Shown: positions 34,942-44,699 of the stretch, piece by piece
Layout: each line of letters starts with the position of its first letter
How positions within the stretch are numbered: the first letter of the stretch is position 1
Assembly (NCBI RefSeq): GCF_010092985.1
Contig: NZ_CP048106.1
Span: forward strand, 3,751,001-3,815,000
Source: Pontibacter pudoricolor
GTDB lineage: Bacteria > Bacteroidota > Bacteroidia > Cytophagales > Hymenobacteraceae
DNA length: 64,000 nt
Reading direction: 5' to 3'
Translations under genes and position numbers: made by a program
The notes under the pieces: generated by a model
The model's input: only the letters and a program-made list of their open reading frames with translations
The model's database searches: none
What the model was told of the DNA's origin: nothing

Positions 34942-35772
34942 ATGGATTTTATAGAAGTAACTTTAAAAGTAAACGCTGATTTCGCAGATATATTTACTGC
35001 TGAGCTGGGAGAACTGGGCTTTAACGCCTTCGAAGAAAATGAAGACGGTTTTAGCGCCTACATAGACGAAGACCAATTTAGCCAGGAAGCGCTGGAGGAA
35101 GTAATAAACCGCTACGCAGAAATGGTGCAGGTAGAGCACGCTATCAAAAAAATAGAGCGCCAGAACTGGAACGAAGAATGGGAACGCAACTTTGAGCCTC
35201 TTTTTATCGGTGATAAAGTGTCTGTACGGGCCTCGTTCCACGAGAAACCAGCCAATGCAGTATACGACATCGTGATCAATCCGAAAATGTCGTTTGGAAC
35301 GGGGCACCATGAAACTACCACCCTTATGATAGAAAACCAGCTGACACTGGATCACCAGGGCAAACGTGTGCTGGATATGGGTTGTGGTACCGGTATACTG
35401 GCGATAATGGCCGGCGAACTGGGTGCCTCAGAAATAGTAGCCGTTGAGATAGAAGACTGGACCGTAGAAAATGCCCGCGAAAATGCCGAGCTGAATGGTT
35501 ATGCAACTATAGATGTGCGCCTAGGCGGTGCTGAAACTATAGATGGAGACCAGCCTTACGATATCATTCTTGCCAACATCAACCGCAATGTTTTGCTGGA
35601 AGATATGGCTGCTTATGTGGCTGTGCTAAAACCACAGGGCTACTTACTATTAAGCGGATTTTATACCGAAGACCTCCCGATGCTGCAGGAACGGGCAACC
35701 GAACTGGGGCTAACATACCTCTCGCACCGCGTAAAGAACAACTGGGTTTCCGCGATATTTAAGAACAGCTAA
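34942..35772 (+). CDS. prmA: ribosomal protein L11 methyltransferase
   Basis: 276 residues from the ATG at 34942; an earlier TTG only adds codons read from the upstream gene's end. PrmA trimethylates L11 with S-adenosylmethionine. The N-terminal domain binds L11; the C-terminal Rossmann fold has FGTGHHETT and VLDMGCGTGILAIMAGELGA for SAM, plus ILANINRNVL. Follows the DUF6150-like gene and precedes the 1600-residue secreted protein by 18 bp. Confidence 0.96.
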   Translation: MDFIEVTLKVNADFADIFTAELGELGFNAFEENEDGFSAYIDEDQFSQEALEEVINRYAEMVQVEHAIKKIERQNWNEEWERNFEPLFIGDKVSVRASFHEKPANAVYDIVINPKMSFGTGHHETTTLMIENQLTLDHQGKRVLDMGCGTGILAIMAGELGASEIVAVEIEDWTVENARENAELNGYATIDVRLGGAETIDGDQPYDIILANINRNVLLEDMAAYVAVLKPQGYLLLSGFYTEDLPMLQERATELGLTYLSHRVKNNWVSAIFKNS

Positions 35773-35790
35773 CACCATAACAGTACTGCT

Positions 35791-38700
35791 ATGAGGTACA
35801 AACTTTTACTCTTTCTGTTTTTATCCACAACAATTATAGCCCAGGCACAGAGCAAGTTCTCTAAAAAGCCGGACGAATTTATTGCCGAGGCTAAGGCGCT
35901 GATGGTTGCTGGTAAGTTACCCAATGCCGAACAGCTGAACAGCGAGCTCGACGCCATTTGGAACGGTGGTAAGCTAACCGACAAGCAAAAGGACCAGGTA
36001 ATAGATATTTCGCAGCAGATGTATCGCAAGAAGATGCGCTCTAACCCGCATTTTTCTGATTTCTTTACCATGCTGGCGGCAGGTGTAAACAAACATAACC
36101 TGAGCGGAAACAGCCTGAACAACATGCTGGACGTGACAGCCAAGGCTGTTGACAGCGAAGACATGGCAGGTTTAGGAAATTTTCTGAACACAAGCAGGTT
36201 GTACCTCACCACCGGCCGTATCTTCCAAAAGCCTAACTATAGACTATATGCCACAGGCGGTAATTTTAGTTTTGTATACGAAGGCGCCAGTAAGAAAACG
36301 GACGATAAAGAAACTCAGGGCACAAGCGAGTGGGATAATATTTCGTGGGATGATGAAGTAAGCTCCGATGAAGAAAATATAGACGATGGGTGGGGTGCTC
36401 CTGTTGTAAAACCAAAATCTGAAGAGCAAAAGAAGGAAGAAGCTAAAAAGGCAGCACAACGCCGCAAAGAAAGCCGCAAGCAGATGTACATCCCGGCTCA
36501 GCCTGCTTTGTCCGGCCCTACGCTGAAGCTGGAAAGTGTTGACATTGTTTTTGCGACCAACTTCGATTCTACGGCTATCCATAAAACCAGCGGACAGCTA
36601 ATGCTGGCAAAAGGCATTTTTGTAGGCGAAGGCGGTTCATACGACTGGGAAGCAGGCGGCAGTAAAGCTTCGGCTATTTTCAGGAAGTATAATTTTGATA
36701 TCACCTTTGCCGGATTTAAAGCCCCGGATGTAACGCTTACTTACGATGCTGTTTTAGCCGCACCGGTAGAAGGTGCTTTTGAGTTCAGAAGTACAAAACG
36801 TGGTGCTAAGGGCGAAAAGATGTTCCCGCGGTTTGCCTCTTTTACGAACGATGCAAAAATTAAAAACCTGGGCGAAAGGATCAGGTATGTAGGCGGCTTC
36901 TCGCTGGCCGGCGACCTGATTGGCAGCCGGGCACTGGATGAAAGCTTATCAGAAATATCGGTAGTGGATGGAGGCAAACGCAAGTTCAGTTCGCAGGCGC
37001 TTAACTATACCCTGAACGATTCCGTTATAGTTGCTTCGCGGGCAGCCGTTTCTATTTACCAGGAGAAAGACTCTATCTCGCACCTTGCTGTGCAGTTACG
37101 CTACTCCAAACCGCAGAACCGCCTGGTGCTAACCAAAGACAAAGGCCCTTTTAGCCGAACCCCGTTTTACGATACCTATCATGAGATGGAAATTGTAGCC
37201 GAACGTGTTGCCTGGGACCTGAACACGCCATTCATAAACTTCTCGGTTCTGAATACCAAAACCATTATTCCTGTTCAGCTGGAGTCTACGGAATATTATT
37301 CCAACAACAAGTTTCAGCAGATGGTAGGTATTGCCACGTTTCATCCGCTGGTAGCGCTGGTATCTTATGGCGCTAAAACCAAAAAGAATGAGTTCTATGC
37401 TTCTGATGTAGCAAAATTCAACAAGGTAAACGAACAGGCCATTAAGCAGGCGGCTCACAATTTATCCCGCGAAGGTTACCTGGAGTATGATAACGCAACC
37501 GGCTATATAGCCCTTAAGAAAAAGGCATGGTTGTATGTAGGCGCTTCTAAAAAAGTACGCGACTACGACCACATCGTGATCCGCTCTGTAGTGCCATCCG
37601 GCCGAAATGCTACGCTTAACATGGACAACAATAAGCTGGAAGTGCGTGGGGTAAGTAAAATTGCTTTCAATAACGATACAGCCAGCGTTTACATCGTGCC
37701 GGATAGCAGTATCGTTCGCATTCTGGATAACCGTAATATTGAGTTTGGGGGTAAGATATTTGCCAGCAGTCTGGCCTTTAAAGGTTCTCAGTTCAAGTTC
37801 GATTACGATGAGTTCATGATCGATATGCAGCAGCTCGACACCATTGCCCTGATCACAAGCAACCGCAAAGCAACGAGAGGGGAGGTTACTAACCAGGTGC
37901 TGACAAGCCGTTCCGGCAAACTTACCGGCAAACTATACATCAACAAACCGGATAATAAATCAGGTAAAGAATACTACCCGGACTACCCTAAGTTTGATGC
38001 ACCGGTTGGTGCCCAGGTTACGTTTAATAGGCCCGATGTGTTAGGTGGCGCTTATGATAGCACCGTTTACTTCGATATGCCGCCCTTCAAACTCGATAGC
38101 CTTAGTTCGGGTAAAAATACGATCGGTTTTGAAGGTACTTTCCACTCTGGTGGTATCTTCCCGGTAATAAAAACGAAGCTGATCATGATGCCGGACCAGA
38201 CGCTGGGCTTTTATCATCAGCCGCCGGCAAAAGGGTTACCTGCTTATGGCGGTAAAGGCATAGCCTACGATACGGTTATGATGAGCTCGCAGGGTATACA
38301 AAGCAAAGGCACCCTTACCTACCTTACTGCAACCCTGGAAGCCCCGGAATACACCTATTACCACGATGCTGTTAAAACACAGAAAGGCGCTACGGCAACT
38401 ATAAAAGAAGAAAAACTGAACGGCACAGAATTTCCGGTAGCCACGCTCAACAACTTCCAGATGAACTGGCTGCCGAAAGCCGACTCGATGTACCTGACCA
38501 CTGTAAAAGAGCCGATGCTGATCTATAAAGAAAAGTATAAGTTTAAAGGAGTGGCCAAGTTGTCGCCGGGTGGTATGTATGGTAATGGCGAGCTCGATAA
38601 CCCTGTTGCCAACGTTACTTCACCGGGATTCCTGTTCAAGCAGCGCAGCTTCTCGGGCAATAACGCACAGATGATCGCAAAATCGGATGTGCAGGTAAGG

Positions 38701-40593
38701 CCGGCCATAAAAGCCCAGGGTGTGGAGTTTAACTATGACATGACCAAAGGTGCGGTGGATTTCGGTATTGAAAAAGTAGGGGCGGCAAGTATAGAATTCC
38801 CGAGAGCACAGTACAAAACATCGATGCGCAGTGCACGCTGGGATTTCGCCACCGAAAGAATTACGCTGAAGGCAGACGAGAAAGGCGGGAAGAACTACTT
38901 CTACTCGATGCACCCGGAGCAGGACTCGCTTAACTTTATGGCGGGTAGCGGCGTGTACGATCTGAAAAAGAATACGATCCTGGCTGGTGGTGTACCTTAC
39001 ATTGCCGTGGCCGATATGTATGTTATCCCTGACAGTGGCAGAGTAACCGTATCAGCAGATGCAACGATACGTACGCTGCGTAACTCCCGTATTCTCGCCG
39101 ACTCGGCGCAGCAATATCATAAACTATACCAGGGAAACCTGGATGTAAAAGCACGAAAATTACTGAACGGAACAGCTTACCTTGATTATCTGAACGCTGC
39201 CGAAGACTCGTTTAAACTACATTTTACAAACTTTACGTTCGATAATCCGCAGGGCAAACGCAAACCGATCTATTCTTTTGCAACAGCCACTGTAGAAGAA
39301 AAAGATAAGTTCTATATCTTCCCGAGAATCATGTTCCGGGGTAAAGTGCTGATGCATGCTACCAAACCTTACCTGGATTTTGATGGCGAGCTGAAGCTTA
39401 ACTTTACCGGAAATGAGGCTGCGTCTGACTGGTTTGCTTATCAGAAAGATACCCTGAATCCGACCAACGTCCGTATCCCGATCCAGAAAGCAAAAGCTGC
39501 CGACGGAACACCACTGCGAACAGGTATTCACGTTTCAGCGGCTACAGCCACACTATACAACACCTTTGTTTCGCAAAAGCAGAACGAAGATGACCTGGAC
39601 CTGTTCCTGGCAGATGGCGCTATTTCTTACAACAAGGCCAATACCGAATTTAAGATAGGGCGCGAAGACCGTGCGTATGCCAACTCTTACCAGGGCAATG
39701 TGCTGCGTTATAGCGAGGCTACCAACAGGCTGCACTTCGAAGGTAAAATGAACCTGCTAAAATCTACCCGTAACTTTAAAGTAGAAGCTTCTGGCAATGG
39801 CTCGGCAAACGTAGACAGCAGCCGTTATAACATAGATGCTTTCCTGGCTTTTGATATGGAAATGCCGGAGCAGGCCCTTATAGCTATGGCTGAGCACCTG
39901 GAAGAAAATACCCAAAGTGCGCCGGAAGCCCTTGACGGCAGCGATGCAACATACTATAAGCTGGGCGAATTTATCGGGGACCGTGGCGTACGCAGGTACA
40001 TCAGCGAGTCGGGCGGAAGCTACATTCCATTGCCTAAAGTAGATAAATCACTTATCCGAAGCCTGATTCTGAATAAAGTAGACCTGAAATGGTCTAACGA
40101 GCAGAAGGCGTGGTATAGTACTGGTAAAATAGGTGTTGCCAGCATTCTGAAAGATGATATAAATGCCATGGTTGATGGTTACATGGAAATAAAGCAGGAC
40201 CTGAACGGCGAGCCGGTTATGAATTTATATTTGCAGGCCGATCAGTATACTTGGTATTATTTTAGCTATTTAGAGAACGGATTGACCCTGGTAGCCTCGA
40301 ACGATAAGTTTAATAAAGCAATCAGGGCTAAGTCGAAGCGGGGCCGTGGCACCACTACAAACTATGGTTTTTACCCGGGCGAGACCATGGATAAAAATAC
40401 TTTCCTGGAGCACATGAGCAAAAACTACCTGAATGGGAAATCGGGCTTTAAGGTAGCAACACAGCAACCGGAGATCGATTCTACAGACAATATGGAGGTT
40501 TTGGATGAAGCCCCTAAGAAGGAAAAAAAGAGGAAAAAGAAAAAGGGAGGCGAGGCTGAAGGTGGAAGCGAGCCCGGGCCAGATAACCGGTAA
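35791..40593 (+). CDS. very large secreted protein, unknown function
   Basis: 1600 residues with an N-terminal signal peptide (LLLFLFLSTTIIAQAQ). No family recognised. Residues about 165-230 form an acidic then lysine-rich stretch (SWDDEVSSDEENIDDGW and later KKEEAKKAAQRRKE). The long remainder is strand-rich with repeated patterns such as YPKFD, NFTFDNPQGKR and the word FDG, suggesting a large beta scaffold. The C-terminus is very basic (KKEKKRKKKKGGE) and disordered. There is no T9SS sorting domain or lipobox, so periplasmic or surface location is uncertain. Starts 18 bp after prmA, and plsY follows after 147 bp. Gene is intact. Confidence 0.85.
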   Translation: MRYKLLLFLFLSTTIIAQAQSKFSKKPDEFIAEAKALMVAGKLPNAEQLNSELDAIWNGGKLTDKQKDQVIDISQQMYRKKMRSNPHFSDFFTMLAAGVNKHNLSGNSLNNMLDVTAKAVDSEDMAGLGNFLNTSRLYLTTGRIFQKPNYRLYATGGNFSFVYEGASKKTDDKETQGTSEWDNISWDDEVSSDEENIDDGWGAPVVKPKSEEQKKEEAKKAAQRRKESRKQMYIPAQPALSGPTLKLESVDIVFATNFDSTAIHKTSGQLMLAKGIFVGEGGSYDWEAGGSKASAIFRKYNFDITFAGFKAPDVTLTYDAVLAAPVEGAFEFRSTKRGAKGEKMFPRFASFTNDAKIKNLGERIRYVGGFSLAGDLIGSRALDESLSEISVVDGGKRKFSSQALNYTLNDSVIVASRAAVSIYQEKDSISHLAVQLRYSKPQNRLVLTKDKGPFSRTPFYDTYHEMEIVAERVAWDLNTPFINFSVLNTKTIIPVQLESTEYYSNNKFQQMVGIATFHPLVALVSYGAKTKKNEFYASDVAKFNKVNEQAIKQAAHNLSREGYLEYDNATGYIALKKKAWLYVGASKKVRDYDHIVIRSVVPSGRNATLNMDNNKLEVRGVSKIAFNNDTASVYIVPDSSIVRILDNRNIEFGGKIFASSLAFKGSQFKFDYDEFMIDMQQLDTIALITSNRKATRGEVTNQVLTSRSGKLTGKLYINKPDNKSGKEYYPDYPKFDAPVGAQVTFNRPDVLGGAYDSTVYFDMPPFKLDSLSSGKNTIGFEGTFHSGGIFPVIKTKLIMMPDQTLGFYHQPPAKGLPAYGGKGIAYDTVMMSSQGIQSKGTLTYLTATLEAPEYTYYHDAVKTQKGATATIKEEKLNGTEFPVATLNNFQMNWLPKADSMYLTTVKEPMLIYKEKYKFKGVAKLSPGGMYGNGELDNPVANVTSPGFLFKQRSFSGNNAQMIAKSDVQVRPAIKAQGVEFNYDMTKGAVDFGIEKVGAASIEFPRAQYKTSMRSARWDFATERITLKADEKGGKNYFYSMHPEQDSLNFMAGSGVYDLKKNTILAGGVPYIAVADMYVIPDSGRVTVSADATIRTLRNSRILADSAQQYHKLYQGNLDVKARKLLNGTAYLDYLNAAEDSFKLHFTNFTFDNPQGKRKPIYSFATATVEEKDKFYIFPRIMFRGKVLMHATKPYLDFDGELKLNFTGNEAASDWFAYQKDTLNPTNVRIPIQKAKAADGTPLRTGIHVSAATATLYNTFVSQKQNEDDLDLFLADGAISYNKANTEFKIGREDRAYANSYQGNVLRYSEATNRLHFEGKMNLLKSTRNFKVEASGNGSANVDSSRYNIDAFLAFDMEMPEQALIAMAEHLEENTQSAPEALDGSDATYYKLGEFIGDRGVRRYISESGGSYIPLPKVDKSLIRSLILNKVDLKWSNEQKAWYSTGKIGVASILKDDINAMVDGYMEIKQDLNGEPVMNLYLQADQYTWYYFSYLENGLTLVASNDKFNKAIRAKSKRGRGTTTNYGFYPGETMDKNTFLEHMSKNYLNGKSGFKVATQQPEIDSTDNMEVLDEAPKKEKKRKKKKGGEAEGGSEPGPDNR

Positions 40594-40630
40594 CTATAAA
40601 TATAGCGTATACCATTTATGAGATGCAGGC

Positions 40631-40662
40631 TTTAGATTTAAATTAAGATTTATCTATATTTG
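40631..40662 (+). promoter_or_regulatory. candidate promoter for plsY
   Basis: TTTA (40631-40634), 20 bases, TATATTTG (40655-40662). A near match to TTTG-N19-TANNTTTG, 78 bp before the plsY ATG. Confidence 0.42.
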
Positions 40663-40740
40663 AGATTCTAAAGCCTTCCACGCCTTCTAAAAAGGTAAAA
40701 TGGGAACATCTGGCTAACGTAAAACAAGAAATTCAATTTA

Positions 40741-41388
40741 ATGAACATACTTCTTATAGCTATACTTTTTGTAGCAGCTTACCTTATTGGTTCTATCTGT
40801 ACGGCAGTTTGGCTGGGCAAATGGTACTATGGTATCGATATCCGCAAACATGGCAGTGGTAATTCCGGTGCAACCAATACCTTCCGGGTATTGGGCAAAA
40901 GGCCGGGAACTATAGTTATGCTGATCGATATTTTTAAAGGATGGGCAGCTACATCGCTTGCCAATTTATTGCTGTTGTTCGACGCCATTCCTGCAGAAAA
41001 CCTGATCGTTTTTCAGCTTTTAATGGGTATGCTGGCCGTTGTAGGACATATTTTTCCGGTGTATGAGCGGTTTAAAGGCGGAAAGGGAGTAGCTACTTTG
41101 TTAGGTATGATGCTGGCAATACAGCCTGAGGCGGCCCTTGTCTGTATCGTGGTTTTTGTGATCGTGCTGTTTGTGTCCAAGTATGTTTCGCTGGGTTCTA
41201 TGATCGCAGCGCTGGCTTTCCCGATGCTGTTGCTGCTGCACCCACACTTTCATCCGGATAACCCGATCCTGATCATTTTCGGATTTTTACTTTTTGCCAT
41301 AGTGGTTATTACGCACCGCAAGAACATTAACCGCCTGATTGCCGGCGAGGAAAGTAAAGCCAACATTACCATAGGCCGTAAAAGATAA
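40741..41388 (+). CDS. plsY: glycerol-3-phosphate acyltransferase PlsY
   Basis: 215 residues, integral membrane enzyme with about 5 hydrophobic helices. It transfers an acyl group from acyl-phosphate to glycerol-3-phosphate, the first step of phospholipid synthesis. Signature motifs: GSGNSGATNTFRVLG, and HIFPVYERFKGGKGVATLLG. AACTATAGTT (40908-40917) encodes Thr-Ile-Val. A terminator follows. Confidence 0.95.
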   Translation: MNILLIAILFVAAYLIGSICTAVWLGKWYYGIDIRKHGSGNSGATNTFRVLGKRPGTIVMLIDIFKGWAATSLANLLLLFDAIPAENLIVFQLLMGMLAVVGHIFPVYERFKGGKGVATLLGMMLAIQPEAALVCIVVFVIVLFVSKYVSLGSMIAALAFPMLLLLHPHFHPDNPILIIFGFLLFAIVVITHRKNINRLIAGEESKANITIGRKR

Positions 41389-41405
41389 CTATAACTGATG
41401 ATCTT

Positions 41406-41440
41406 AAAATGCCACTCTTTACTGTAAGGGTGGCATTTTT
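41406..41440 (+). terminator. terminator after plsY
   Basis: AAAATGCCAC (41406-41415) pairs with GTGGCATTTT (41430-41439), then T run. Confidence 0.88.
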
Positions 41441-41472
41441 TATTAACTTTAACTCAAACAAAAGTAAAGCTG

Positions 41473-42834
41473 ATGAATAACTATATCTCCGAGAACAAAG
41501 ACCGTTTCCTGAACGAGCTGCTCGATATGCTCCGTATTCCGTCGGTTAGTGCCGACCCGAAGTTTAAGCAGGATGTATTGCGCACTGCCGAATTTGTAAA
41601 AGAACGCTTAGGCGAAGCTGGTGCCGACAAGGTTGAACTATGCGAAACGGCGGGGTACCCGATCGTGTATGGCGAAAAGATAATTGACCCGAGTTTGCCA
41701 ACTGTTTTGGTTTACGGCCACTACGACGTGCAGCCCGCCGACCCGTATGAACTATGGAACTCACCTCCGTTTGAGCCGGTAATTAAAGACGGTAAAATTT
41801 ATGCCCGTGGCGCCTGCGACGACAAAGGCCAGATGTACATGCACGTAAAAGCGTTTGAGGTAATGATGCGCAACAACGCCCTGCCATGCAACGTGAAGTT
41901 TATGATTGAGGGGGAGGAAGAAGTGGGCTCCTCTAATCTGGCAACTTTTGTTAAAAGCAATAAGGAAAAGCTGGCTGCTGATGTGATCCTGATTTCGGAT
42001 ACGGGCATGCTGGCAAATGATACGCCCTCTATAACGACAGGCCTGCGCGGCATGAGTTACCTGGAAGTAGAAGTTACCGGACCGAACCGCGACCTGCATT
42101 CCGGTTTATACGGTGGCGCTGTGGCTAACCCGATCAACATCCTTTGCCAGATGATCGCATCGATGCATGATGAGAACAACCACATAACTATACCGGGCTT
42201 TTACGATAACGTAGTTGAGCTGAGTGCCGAAGAACGTGCAGAAATGGCCCGTGCTCCTTTTAGCCTGGAGAAGTATAAGAAGGCACTTGACCTGAGCGAC
42301 ATACACGGCGAAGAAGGCTACACCACTATGGAGCGCAACTCTATACGACCTACACTGGATGTGAATGGTATCTGGGGTGGTTACATTGGCGAAGGCGCTA
42401 AAACAGTAATTCCGTCAAAGGCTTTTGCCAAGATCTCGATGCGTTTGGTACCTGACCAGACATCTGAAGAAATTACGGAGAAGTTTACCAGGCATTTCGA
42501 AAGCATTGCTCCGGCCAGCGTTAAGGTTCTGGTTAAGCCGCACCACGGCGGTGAGCCGGTTGTAACGCCAACCGATTCGGTAGCCTATAAAGCAGCTTCG
42601 AGAGCCTACGAAGAAACATTTGGTGTAAAACCTATACCTGTGCGCAGCGGCGGTTCAATTCCTATAGTTGCCATGTTCAAATCTGAGCTGGGCCTGGACT
42701 CTGTACTGATGGGCTTTGGGCTTGACAGCGACGCGATACACTCGCCTAACGAGAGCTTTGGTGTGTTCAACTATATGAAAGGCATCGAAACGATACCGTT
42801 GTTCTATAAATACTATGCTGAAATGAGCAAATAA
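41473..42834 (+). CDS. M20 family dipeptidase
   Basis: 453 residues. Metal-dependent peptidase of the M20/M25/M40 type. Zinc ligands and catalytic residues lie in VLVYGHYDVQP, YARGACDDKGQ, EGEEEVGS (Glu pair) and ISDTGM; a further metal His is near the C-terminus in IHSPNE. The middle dimerisation domain starts about residue 200. Substrates are probably small peptides; a specific amidase role is also possible. Confidence 0.9.
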   Translation: MNNYISENKDRFLNELLDMLRIPSVSADPKFKQDVLRTAEFVKERLGEAGADKVELCETAGYPIVYGEKIIDPSLPTVLVYGHYDVQPADPYELWNSPPFEPVIKDGKIYARGACDDKGQMYMHVKAFEVMMRNNALPCNVKFMIEGEEEVGSSNLATFVKSNKEKLAADVILISDTGMLANDTPSITTGLRGMSYLEVEVTGPNRDLHSGLYGGAVANPINILCQMIASMHDENNHITIPGFYDNVVELSAEERAEMARAPFSLEKYKKALDLSDIHGEEGYTTMERNSIRPTLDVNGIWGGYIGEGAKTVIPSKAFAKISMRLVPDQTSEEITEKFTRHFESIAPASVKVLVKPHHGGEPVVTPTDSVAYKAASRAYEETFGVKPIPVRSGGSIPIVAMFKSELGLDSVLMGFGLDSDAIHSPNESFGVFNYMKGIETIPLFYKYYAEMSK

Positions 42835-42852
42835 CTATAACTGCCAACTATA

Positions 42853-42889
42853 AAAAATCCCCGGCGCTACTATAGCACCGGGGATTTTT
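42853..42889. terminator. terminator between the dipeptidase and the outer membrane gene
   Basis: AAAAATCCCCGG (42853-42864) pairs with CCGGGGATTTTT (42878-42889), works in both directions for the convergent genes. Confidence 0.92.
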
Positions 42890-42929
42890 AGTTTAAACTG
42901 CCTGTAGTTTAGCAGCTATTCGTTTCAGA

Positions 42930-43589
42930 TTATCTTGCTGATGGTATTGTTAAACCCAGCGTGAACATAATGGTAGAGTGACGCGCATTGGTTACATCAC
43001 CGTTAAAGTTAACGTCTTCATCCACGAAATCGCTGAAGCTGCCATTATAACGCACACCTAAGTTAAGGCTGTTACCCAGCGCAAAACCGACACCGGCACC
43101 ATAACCAAACTCAAATTCTTTTAAGCCTTCCTTGTCTTTTTCATCACGTGAGGTAGACTGAAGGTTTCCATCCAGGTATGTTTTGGTTTCGTTATTAACA
43201 CCTATTAAGTAAGATGCCTGCGGACCGGCTTCGAAGTACAACGGACCGGCTTTAATTTTAGCTAATACCGGCAGATCCAGGTAGTTATAGTTTACCTTAC
43301 CAGTTCGCTTATAGTTTACACCACCTACTACAAATTCAGTATCGGCATTTTTGAAACCTTTCTGAGAATAAAGCAACTCGGGCTGAATAGAGAAGAAGTT
43401 ATCAACTATACCAATGTTGTAGGTAATACCGCCATGGAAGCCCCACTTATTTTCGAAGTTATTTTCGTTACGAAGATCGCCGGAAAGGTTGGACATGTTT
43501 GCACCAGCTCTGATACCTATACCTGATTGTGCCTGTACAGCAGTAGCGCCTGCAAATAACATTGCACCTATAATAAATAGCTTTTTCAT
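42930..43589 (-). CDS. outer membrane beta-barrel protein (porin family), copy 1
   Basis: 219 residues with a signal peptide (KKLFIIGAMLFAGATAVQAQ). The mature part starts SGIGIRAGANMSN and has FFSIQPELLYSQKGFKN and LGLTIPSAR at the end, like PF13568 barrels. It is clearly related to the gene at 43907, which lies about 320 bp upstream: both read KAGPLYFEAGPQ or NTGLLYFEAGPQ in the middle. A tandem duplication of an old gene is likely. Substrate or partner unknown. Confidence 0.85.
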   Translation of the reverse strand: MKKLFIIGAMLFAGATAVQAQSGIGIRAGANMSNLSGDLRNENNFENKWGFHGGITYNIGIVDNFFSIQPELLYSQKGFKNADTEFVVGGVNYKRTGKVNYNYLDLPVLAKIKAGPLYFEAGPQASYLIGVNNETKTYLDGNLQSTSRDEKDKEGLKEFEFGYGAGVGFALGNSLNLGVRYNGSFSDFVDEDVNFNGDVTNARHSTIMFTLGLTIPSAR

Positions 43590-43850
43590 GTTCTTAAGTT
43601 TTAGTTTTGTAATCTCTAACGTGCCTTATACGGCAATTATGATGTTTTTAATTCCGAATTCTTAATATTTAACAAATTGGGCGCGCAAGTGGCTGAGGTT
43701 TAACTATAAAAAATTTTGCCTTTCGCCAATTGCACTGATTGCAATCTGATATCCCCTTTACAACAACAATGCCAGAATATAGTTTAGCCCTATATAGAAT
43801 GGTTTTATATATTCTTTTGAGATCAACTTCCGGAGGTGGCTATAAAAAGT
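43590..43850. other. non-coding gap between the two barrel genes
   Basis: About 260 bp, AT-rich, with a GC-like fragment near 43680 (GGGCGCGCAAGTGGCTGAGG). I see no ORF, RNA or repeat here. Confidence 0.35.
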
Positions 43851-43878
43851 AAAAGCCTGACCGAGGTCAGGCTTTTTT
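43851..43878. terminator. terminator of the second barrel gene
   Basis: AAAAGCCTGACC (43851-43862) pairs with GGTCAGGCTTTT (43865-43876), flanked by A's and T's. Confidence 0.9.
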
Positions 43879-43906
43879 CCATAGTTTTAAGTTGTACTAA
43901 GGCAAA

Positions 43907-44467
43907 TTATCTGCTTGTGAAGGTATAACCCAGCGACAACATAAATACATCGTTATACACTTTTGCATCACCTTCATCATATATTTTTGAAATGTCGGAG
44001 TTATAGCGCAGGCCTATACTTACACCCATTGGCGTACCAACTCCAATACCGGCTACATAACCTAATCCTGTTCTTCTAAAATCTGGTTTAAATAAGGCAT
44101 CATCTTCTAAGTTATCACCAACATTAACCGATAACTGAGGACCAGCTTCAAAATAAAGCAGGCCAGTGTTAACACGGGCTAAAACTGGTATATCAACATA
44201 ATACAGTCTCAGGTCATCACCTGTTCCTTTTGCTCCTTTCATAGAGAAAAGTGCCTCAGGTTGAACAGAAAAAAAGTTATCACTGGAAACCGGGATGTTT
44301 GCCGTTAAGCCTGCATGTGCACCGAATATTCTGTCTGTATTTTGTGGAGCATTATCTCCCCTGAAATCTGAATAGTTAGCACCAACCCGCAGACCAAACC
44401 CAACCTGAGCCTGTGCCGAAATAGTTGTTACCAAAGCAAAGACAAATAATAAGAGTAATTTTTTCAT
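43907..44467 (-). CDS. outer membrane beta-barrel protein (porin family), copy 2
   Basis: 186 residues with a signal peptide (KKLLLLFVFALVTTISAQAQ). Mature part VGFGLRVGANYSDFRG, FFSVQPEALFSMKGAKG and the terminal SLGYTFTSR strand. Shorter than its neighbour at 42930 and probably a paralog of it. Same strand, each with its own terminator. Confidence 0.85.
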   Translation of the reverse strand: MKKLLLLFVFALVTTISAQAQVGFGLRVGANYSDFRGDNAPQNTDRIFGAHAGLTANIPVSSDNFFSVQPEALFSMKGAKGTGDDLRLYYVDIPVLARVNTGLLYFEAGPQLSVNVGDNLEDDALFKPDFRRTGLGYVAGIGVGTPMGVSIGLRYNSDISKIYDEGDAKVYNDVFMLSLGYTFTSR

Positions 44468-44618
44468 TTTTTTAATTCAGTTAAGTGTTACAAACAAGCC
44501 ACTCTCGTAGCCTGATGTAAGCCTATTACGGATGGTTCTGATAAAAGTATGGGAAAACTGTTTTGATTTGAGGCAGGAGGGTGGCTATTTGGGCAGACGC
44601 CAAACTATAGTGCACGAA

Positions 44619-44651
44619 CAAAACAACGCGACACCTTAAATTGATGTCGCG
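44619..44651 (-). terminator. terminator of yifB/comM
   Basis: CGCGACA (44627-44633) pairs with TGTCGCG (44645-44651); on the minus strand TTGTTTTGTTC follows. Confidence 0.72.
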
Positions 44652-44699
44652 CTGCATATAATGTTTGTAATTAAGTATTTATAGTTGGTTAAAACAGGC

